NCBI RefSeq assembly: GCF_934372025.1
Contig: NZ_CAKROJ010000034.1
Location: 1-25,902, forward strand
DNA from: an uncultured Blautia sp.
GTDB taxonomy: Bacteria; Bacillota; Clostridia; Lachnospirales; Lachnospiraceae
Reading direction: 5' to 3'
DNA: 25,902 nt
The notes below the pieces were generated by a model, which was not told the origin of the DNA, did not search any database, and saw only the letters and a program-made list of their open reading frames with translations. Shown piece by piece: positions 21,915 through 25,902 of the stretch; position 1 is the first letter of the stretch; each line of letters begins with the position of its first letter. The position numbers and the translations under genes are program-made.

Positions 21915-23084
21915 ATGATTCATTTTCTGGCATCATTTTTTATTAAAGACAGCAGAAATTATAAGTCACCGGAAGTCAGACAGGCATATGGAGTCTTGAG
22001 CGGAGCAGTAGGAATCGCGCTGAATATCCTGCTGTTTCTTGGTAAGTGGCTGGCCGGCACGATCAGTGGCTCGATTGCAATCACCGCAGATGCATTTAAC
22101 AACCTTTCAGATGCCGGGTCATCGATCATTACTCTGATTGGATTTAAACTTTCCGGACAGAAACCTGATCCAGAGCATCCTTTCGGACACGGACGGATGG
22201 AGTATATTTCCGGTCTGCTCGTATCTGTGGCGATTCTGGTCATGGGATTTGAATTGATATGGTCATCCGTCGGAAAGCTGAGAAATCCGGAGCCGATTGA
22301 GAGCAGTGCAATGGTATTTGGGATACTGATCGCTTCCATTCTGGTTAAAGTCTATATGTTTTTTTATAATCATTTCCTGAGCAGAAAGATAGAGAGTGCG
22401 GCGATGAAAGCAACTGCAATGGACAGTCTCAGTGACACTGCGGCAACGACTCTGGTTCTGCTTGCAACTGTGATCAGCAAATATACAGGAATACTTCTTG
22501 ACGGATGGTTTGGTATACTGGTCGGACTTTTCATTCTCTACACTGGTGCTTCTACTCTGAAAGAAACAATTGATCTTCTTCTGGGACAGCCACCGAAACA
22601 GGAATTTATTGATGAGATTAAAAACATTGTGCTGGGACATTCTCTGGTACATGGAGTGCATGATCTGATCGTGCATGATTACGGTCCGGGACGGGTGATG
22701 ATCTCTCTTCATGCAGAAGTTGATGTAAATGGTGACATTCAGGATATTCATGAGCAGATCGATCATATCGAACATGAATTACAGGAGAAACTGCATTGTT
22801 CAGCGACAATCCATATGGATCCTATCGTAACGGATGACGAAGAGGTTCTTGCAATGAAAGCAAAAGTCGAGGAGATGGTGCATTTCCTGGATGATTCTTT
22901 CAGTATGCATGATTTCCGAATGGTCAAAGGCTCAACCAGAACGAATCTGATTTTTGATGTGGAGGTGCCGAGGAAGACATCCTATACAGATAATGAGATC
23001 ATTAACTTTCTGAAAGAGAAGATTCATGAGTTACCGGGAAGTAAATATTTTGCAGTCATTCAGATCGATCATGAATACTATTAA
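21915..23084 (+). CDS. Cation diffusion facilitator metal exporter, probably manganese type
   Basis: This 389-residue protein has six membrane segments (about 25-225) and a long cytoplasmic C-terminal domain (about 225-389). The family motif FGHGRMEY is at 90-97. Metal-site motifs are N62-x3-D66 in segment 2 (ADAFNNLSD) and D170-x3-D174 in segment 5 (AMDSLSDTAA). Zinc exporters such as YiiP carry His in place of the first Asp of segment 5; the Asn-Asp/Asp-Asp set seen here is the one reported for manganese exporters such as MntE and MneP. Manganese is therefore inferred; iron is also possible. The C-terminal part is longer than in YiiP, with a second conserved-looking block (HFLDDSFSMHDFRMVKG). 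TAAGGAG precedes the ATG. No mntR-type box was recognised. Confidence 0.88.
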   Translation: MIHFLASFFIKDSRNYKSPEVRQAYGVLSGAVGIALNILLFLGKWLAGTISGSIAITADAFNNLSDAGSSIITLIGFKLSGQKPDPEHPFGHGRMEYISGLLVSVAILVMGFELIWSSVGKLRNPEPIESSAMVFGILIASILVKVYMFFYNHFLSRKIESAAMKATAMDSLSDTAATTLVLLATVISKYTGILLDGWFGILVGLFILYTGASTLKETIDLLLGQPPKQEFIDEIKNIVLGHSLVHGVHDLIVHDYGPGRVMISLHAEVDVNGDIQDIHEQIDHIEHELQEKLHCSATIHMDPIVTDDEEVLAMKAKVEEMVHFLDDSFSMHDFRMVKGSTRTNLIFDVEVPRKTSYTDNEIINFLKEKIHELPGSKYFAVIQIDHEYY

Positions 23085-23115
23085 AAAGAGTAATGGCAAC
23101 ACAAAAAGTTTTAGT

Positions 23116-23143
23116 TTGACAGACTTTGCAGATTTGATATAAT
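23116..23143 (+). promoter_or_regulatory. Strong sigma-A promoter for the permease leader
   Basis: Perfect TTGACA (23116-23121) and perfect TATAAT (23138-23143) are separated by 16 bp. This is the best promoter in the window. Transcription would start near 23150, 166 nt before the permease start codon. Confidence 0.85.
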
Positions 23144-23149
23144 AAGTAA

Positions 23150-23246
23150 ATCGAGGCAGCGGTAAGTGCGTTGAACGGCATGATCGCACGTGATAGGGAA
23201 ACAGCAGAGGACTTCGAAGGAGAAGGAATTGCTGTTTCTTTTTTTT
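23150..23246 (+). ncRNA. Candidate cis-regulatory leader RNA of the purine permease
   Basis: The first 97 nt after the predicted start contain a hairpin GTGCG (23166-23170)/CGCAC (23185-23189) with a 14-nt loop and end in an intrinsic terminator. A near-consensus promoter followed by a terminator before a xanthine/uracil-type permease is the layout of a riboswitch or attenuator. It does not show the conserved core of the purine riboswitch, and I cannot place it in a known class. Alternative: constitutive short RNA. Confidence 0.45.
23198..23246 (+). terminator. Intrinsic terminator inside the permease leader
   Basis: GAAACAGCA (23198-23206) pairs perfectly with TGCTGTTTC (23230-23238), followed by eight T. 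It would stop transcripts from 23150 before the permease unless bypassed. It may also end transcription of the preceding exporter gene. Confidence 0.85.
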
Positions 23247-23251
23247 CGATA

Positions 23252-23272
23252 GGAATTACTTCGTAATGTTCC
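23252..23272. promoter_or_regulatory. Palindrome GGAATTAC-TTC-GTAATGTTCC
   Basis: An imperfect inverted repeat with core TTAC-TTC-GTAA lies between the leader terminator and the permease ribosome binding site. It closely matches 6707-6728. As RNA it could form a small hairpin. Confidence 0.4.
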
Positions 23273-23315
23273 AATTATGACTGCCCGGTAAAAGAATCGA
23301 AAGAGAGGAAAGAAT

Positions 23316-24773
23316 ATGGAAACAAAAGAAAAAAACACAGCAACTCCATATGACCTTGATGGCAAACCGCCATTAAAGCTGGCAATTCCGCTCGGTCTGC
23401 AGCATGTTCTGGCAATGTTTGTCGGAAACCTGACACCACTTCTGATCATTACAGGTGTCTGCGGAATTGAATCAGGAAGTGATCTTCAGGTGGCACTCCT
23501 TCAGAATGCCATGCTGATCGCAGGAATCGTAACGTTGGTTCAGATCTATACGATTGGACCGGTTGGCGGCAGACTGCCGATTGTTATGGGAACCAGTTCA
23601 GGATTTATTGGAGTCTGCAGAAGCGTTGCAGTCACGATGGGAAGTGGAGTAGCCGGTTATGGAGCAATCATGGCAGCATCCTTCATTGGAGGTCTGTTTG
23701 AAACCGTACTTGGAGGATTTCTGAAGCCTCTGCGTAAGTTTTTCCCGGCAGTTGTAACCGGTACAGTTGTATTATCTATCGGCCTTTCACTGATTTCTGT
23801 TGGTATTGGATCTTTTGGCGGTGGAAGCACAGCACCGGATTATGGTTCACTGGAAAACCTGTTTGTCGGTACAGTAGTTTTGATCGTTATCATTGCACTG
23901 AAGCATGGAACAAAGGGATTCACCAGCTTTTCATCTATTCTGCTCGGTATCATTGTCGGATATATTCTGGTAACAGTCATGGCAATGTTTCTTCCTACAA
24001 CTTTTACATATGTAGATGAGACAGGTGCGACAATTGAAGCAACAAAATCATGGGTGATCAACTGGAGTAAGGTTGCAGATGCATCCTGGTTCGCAATTCC
24101 GAAGATCATGCCTGTCAAATGGGTATTTGATCCGAAGGCGATCGTACCGATCTGCATTATGTTTGTGGTAACAGCAGTAGAGACTGTCGGTGATATTTCC
24201 GGTATCACAGAGGGTGGACTTGGAAGAGAAGCTACTGATAAAGAACTTTCCGGTGGCGTTATGTGTGACGGACTTGGTTCTTCACTTGCAGCAGTATTTG
24301 GTGTCCTTCCAAATACATCCTTCAGCCAGAACGTAGGTCTGGTTGCCATGAATAAAGTTGTAAACCGCTATTCTATCGGTATTGGCGGAATATTCCTGAT
24401 CGCGTGCGGTCTGTTCCCGAAACTTGCAGCACTGATCTCCATCATGCCACAGAGCGTTCTGGGTGGGGCTGCAGTCATGATGTTCTCCTCTATCGTGATC
24501 AGTGGTATCCAGCTTATCACAAAATGGCCATTATCTCCAAGAAATGTAACAATTGTTTCTGTTGCACTTGGTGTGGGATACGGACTTGGATCCAACTCCG
24601 CAGTTCTCGCACAGCTTCCGGAAAGCATTAATCTGATCTTTGGAGGTTCAGGTATCGTTCCGGCAGCGCTGTTTGCCATCATCCTGAACGTGATCCTTCC
24701 GAAGGATGAGAAGACTGAGGTTGAGATGGCAGAAGAGATACTGGCAGAGAAGAAAGCAAAAGAAAGCAAATAA
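23316..24773 (+). CDS. Xanthine/uracil-type nucleobase permease (NCS2 family)
   Basis: The 485-residue inner-membrane symporter has about 14 hydrophobic segments. Family features are the start DLDGKPPLKLAIPLGLQHVLAMF, the segment 8 motif ETVGDISGITEGGLGR, and the segment 10 signature PNTSFSQNVGLVAMNKVVNR. The QN of the last motif and the Glu of ETVGD bind the base in characterised members. The QNxGxxxxTK/R-like signature is typical of xanthine and uric acid permeases rather than UraA uracil permeases, so xanthine is the likeliest substrate, but this is inference. AGAGAGGA precedes the ATG. It is preceded by a leader RNA with a terminator, suggesting control by a metabolite or protein. A charged tail (EKTEVEMAEEILAEKKAKESK) ends the protein. 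Confidence 0.88.
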   Translation: METKEKNTATPYDLDGKPPLKLAIPLGLQHVLAMFVGNLTPLLIITGVCGIESGSDLQVALLQNAMLIAGIVTLVQIYTIGPVGGRLPIVMGTSSGFIGVCRSVAVTMGSGVAGYGAIMAASFIGGLFETVLGGFLKPLRKFFPAVVTGTVVLSIGLSLISVGIGSFGGGSTAPDYGSLENLFVGTVVLIVIIALKHGTKGFTSFSSILLGIIVGYILVTVMAMFLPTTFTYVDETGATIEATKSWVINWSKVADASWFAIPKIMPVKWVFDPKAIVPICIMFVVTAVETVGDISGITEGGLGREATDKELSGGVMCDGLGSSLAAVFGVLPNTSFSQNVGLVAMNKVVNRYSIGIGGIFLIACGLFPKLAALISIMPQSVLGGAAVMMFSSIVISGIQLITKWPLSPRNVTIVSVALGVGYGLGSNSAVLAQLPESINLIFGGSGIVPAALFAIILNVILPKDEKTEVEMAEEILAEKKAKESK

Positions 24774-24872
24774 AAATCTTGCTCCCGACGTTATTGCGCA
24801 TACAATTTTGAAAATTCAACAAAATTCCAAGCGAAATAATTTAATATTTGGTTAATCTGTTTCACAACATAG

Positions 24873-24881
24873 TGCTATACT
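24873..24881 (+). promoter_or_regulatory. Extended -10 promoter (TGC-TATACT) for the L25 gene
   Basis: TGCTATACT, with no strong -35 box, lies about 95 bp before the start codon. The same sequence occurs upstream of the DJ-1 gene and of tig. Confidence 0.55.
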
Positions 24882-24915
24882 TCTAACCGTAAAAAGAAAA
24901 CAGTACTTAACAAAA

Positions 24916-24966
24916 CCTCCTTTCACAAAACAAAGTTGAAGGCTGCTAAGCATCAGATTTTTGGAG
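24916..24966 (+). promoter_or_regulatory. CCTCC in the L25 leader able to pair with the ribosome binding site
   Basis: CCTCC (24916-24920) is the complement of the GGAGG (about 24962-24966) that serves the L25 start codon. Pairing would hide the ribosome binding site, as in autoregulated ribosomal protein genes. Only five bases pair without flanking extension, so support is weak. Confidence 0.25.
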
Positions 24967-24976
24967 GAAAAGACAA

Positions 24977-25576
24977 ATGAATACTTTAAAAGCTGAAAAA
25001 AGAAGCATGGATGTCAAAGCAAAAAGACTGAGAAGAGAAGGATACGTTACAGGTAATGTATTCGGTCGTGAGATCGAAGGATCCATTCCAGTAAAAATGC
25101 TTAAGACAGAGGTTGACAAACTGTTAAAGACTGACCACAAAGGAAGCCAGGTTATGCTGGATGTAGATGGTCAGACATACGATGCACTGATCAAAGAGGT
25201 TGACTTCAACCCACTGGCAGGCAGAGTTGATGAGATTGATTTCCAGGCACTGGTAAGCAATGAGAAAGTACATTCAGTTGCAGAGATCGTGATTATAAAT
25301 CATGACAAAGTAATGGGTGGTGTCCTTCAGGAAAACATGGAGGAAGTAAACTACAGAGCTTATCCGTCAGCACTGGTCGACAAAGTAGAAGTAGATGCAT
25401 CCGGACTGAAGGTCGGTGATACTATTCGTGTCAAAGATCTGAGCATTGCAAAAGATAAAGACATCGATATTAAAGATGATCCGGAAGCTGTTGTAGTGAC
25501 AGTTGTTGCTGTCCACAATGGAGCTGTACCGGAAACCGTAACACCTGAGGAAGAAACAACTGAAGAAGCTAAATAA
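24977..25576 (+). CDS. rplY: 50S ribosomal protein L25, CTC (general stress) form
   Basis: The 199-residue protein is the two-domain L25/TL5/CTC form. The N-terminal domain (about 1-92) begins MNTLKAEKRSMDVKAKRLRREGYVTGNVFG and binds 5S rRNA; the C-terminal beta domain (about 95-185) includes HSVAEIVIINHDKVMGGVLQENMEEVNYRAYP and VDASGLKVGDTIRVKDL, followed by an acidic tail (EEETTEEAK). In Bacillus the ctc gene is stress-induced; here it stands alone with its own promoter and a strong terminator. TTGGAGG precedes the ATG. Confidence 0.93.
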   Translation: MNTLKAEKRSMDVKAKRLRREGYVTGNVFGREIEGSIPVKMLKTEVDKLLKTDHKGSQVMLDVDGQTYDALIKEVDFNPLAGRVDEIDFQALVSNEKVHSVAEIVIINHDKVMGGVLQENMEEVNYRAYPSALVDKVEVDASGLKVGDTIRVKDLSIAKDKDIDIKDDPEAVVVTVVAVHNGAVPETVTPEEETTEEAK

Positions 25577-25610
25577 TCTTCCTCATAGATTCACACCTGA
25601 TAAAATAAGA

Positions 25611-25653
25611 AAAATCCCTTCTGTAGAGTTTTGGTTCACAGGAGGGATTTTTT
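25611..25653 (+). terminator. Terminator after the L25 gene
   Basis: AAAATCCCTTCTGT pairs with ACAGGAGGGATTTT (one mismatch), followed by more T. Strong intrinsic terminator. Confidence 0.88.
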
Positions 25654-25709
25654 ATTTTACTTTATATATGGAGTTTGAAGTAGACTTGTCCGCTTTGTTC
25701 TGTTATGAT

Positions 25710-25718
25710 TGCTATATA
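25710..25718 (+). promoter_or_regulatory. Probable extended -10 promoter for the YitT-like gene
   Basis: TGC-TATATA (from 25710) resembles an extended -10 box; a -35 box at proper distance is not clear. The gene starts about 55 bp downstream. Confidence 0.4.
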
Positions 25719-25771
25719 AAGAGGGGAAAACCTTGCGTCTAATATATAAAATACAGCGGAGGAAACGGATT

Positions 25772-25902
25772 ATGAAGTTTAGCGTGAAAGAAGATGGAAA
25801 GAGGATTCTGGTAATCTTTCTGGCTTCATTATTGATGGCAATCAACATCAAATCATTTGTCAGGACAGGAGGATTGTATCCGGGAGGGGCAACTGGTCTG
25901 AC
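25772..25902 (+). CDS. YitT-family membrane protein, N-terminal fragment
   Basis: Only 43 complete codons are inside the window; the gene continues past the right end. The start MKFSVKEDGKRILVIFLASL leads into a first hydrophobic segment and then INIKSFVRTGGLYPGGATGL. The GGLYPGGxTG pattern after the first helix is characteristic of the YitT/DUF161 family of multi-pass membrane proteins of unclear function. GGAGGAAA at about 25758-25765 supports the start. Length and the rest of the domains cannot be judged. Confidence 0.7.
   Translation, partial: MKFSVKEDGKRILVIFLASLLMAINIKSFVRTGGLYPGGATGL

Noticed and set aside
23144..23246. Purine or tetrahydrofolate riboswitch
   Set aside because: The purine riboswitch core and its two kissing loops are not visible. 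The segment GGTAAGTGCG...GAACGGCATG faintly recalls part of the tetrahydrofolate riboswitch, but the closing stem and the 3' pseudoknot partner are missing.
24774..24800. Terminator after the purine permease
   Set aside because: AGCAA...TTGCT gives only a five-base stem and no T-run follows it.

Overview
The window looks like chromosomal DNA of a strictly anaerobic, low-GC Gram-positive bacterium of the Lachnospiraceae (Blautia/Ruminococcus/Dorea-like). Reasons: strong GGAGG ribosome binding sites, short uracil-tailed terminators, the Clostridia-type run tig-clpP-clpX-lon-engB, a class I hybrid cluster protein (hcp), a two-ATPase ECF module next to truA, and choline-binding-like repeats on an amidase. 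The genus assignment is inference.

Region 1 (1-2000) is the accessory part and the most unusual. A 261-residue PD-(D/E)XK nuclease-like protein of unknown function (613-1398) is flanked by two non-coding arrays (131-465 and 1427-1900). Both are built from a short motif, about GYATCTTCA, in strictly alternating orientation with a repeat period of 52-53 bp, close to five turns of the DNA helix. Each array has one place where the period becomes 62-63 bp, close to six turns. Three neighbouring units at 1565-1720 are almost identical; the rest have diverged so that little beyond the motifs is kept. I recognise no named system with this layout.

Region 2 (2000-6700) holds an integral membrane protein of FUSC/aromatic acid exporter type, a secreted N-acetylmuramoyl-L-alanine amidase, and a tightly coupled pair of an RmlD-like reductase and an acidic amino acid/dicarboxylate:cation symporter. 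The pair is preceded by a promoter-terminator leader. Region 3 (6700-10150) carries an ABC-F ATPase, a PsiE-like membrane protein meeting a CYTH-domain protein tail to tail with no gap, and a DJ-1/PfpI protein.

Region 4 (10200-20030) is a protein quality-control and housekeeping block: trigger factor, ClpP, ClpX, Lon, the ribosome-assembly GTPase EngB, the ECF vitamin transporter energising module (EcfA1-EcfA2-EcfT) and TruA. Chaperone, protease and ATPase genes run in one direction with short gaps.

Region 5 (20030-25902) contains hcp under a perfect GTGA-N6-TCAC palindrome (CRP/FNR-type, HcpR candidate), a cation diffusion facilitator with a manganese-like motif, a xanthine/uracil permease behind a strong promoter and a terminator-ending leader, ribosomal protein L25 (CTC form), and the start of a YitT-family membrane protein cut by the window end. 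Non-coding gaps outside region 1 are mostly promoters, terminators and small palindromes, listed individually.
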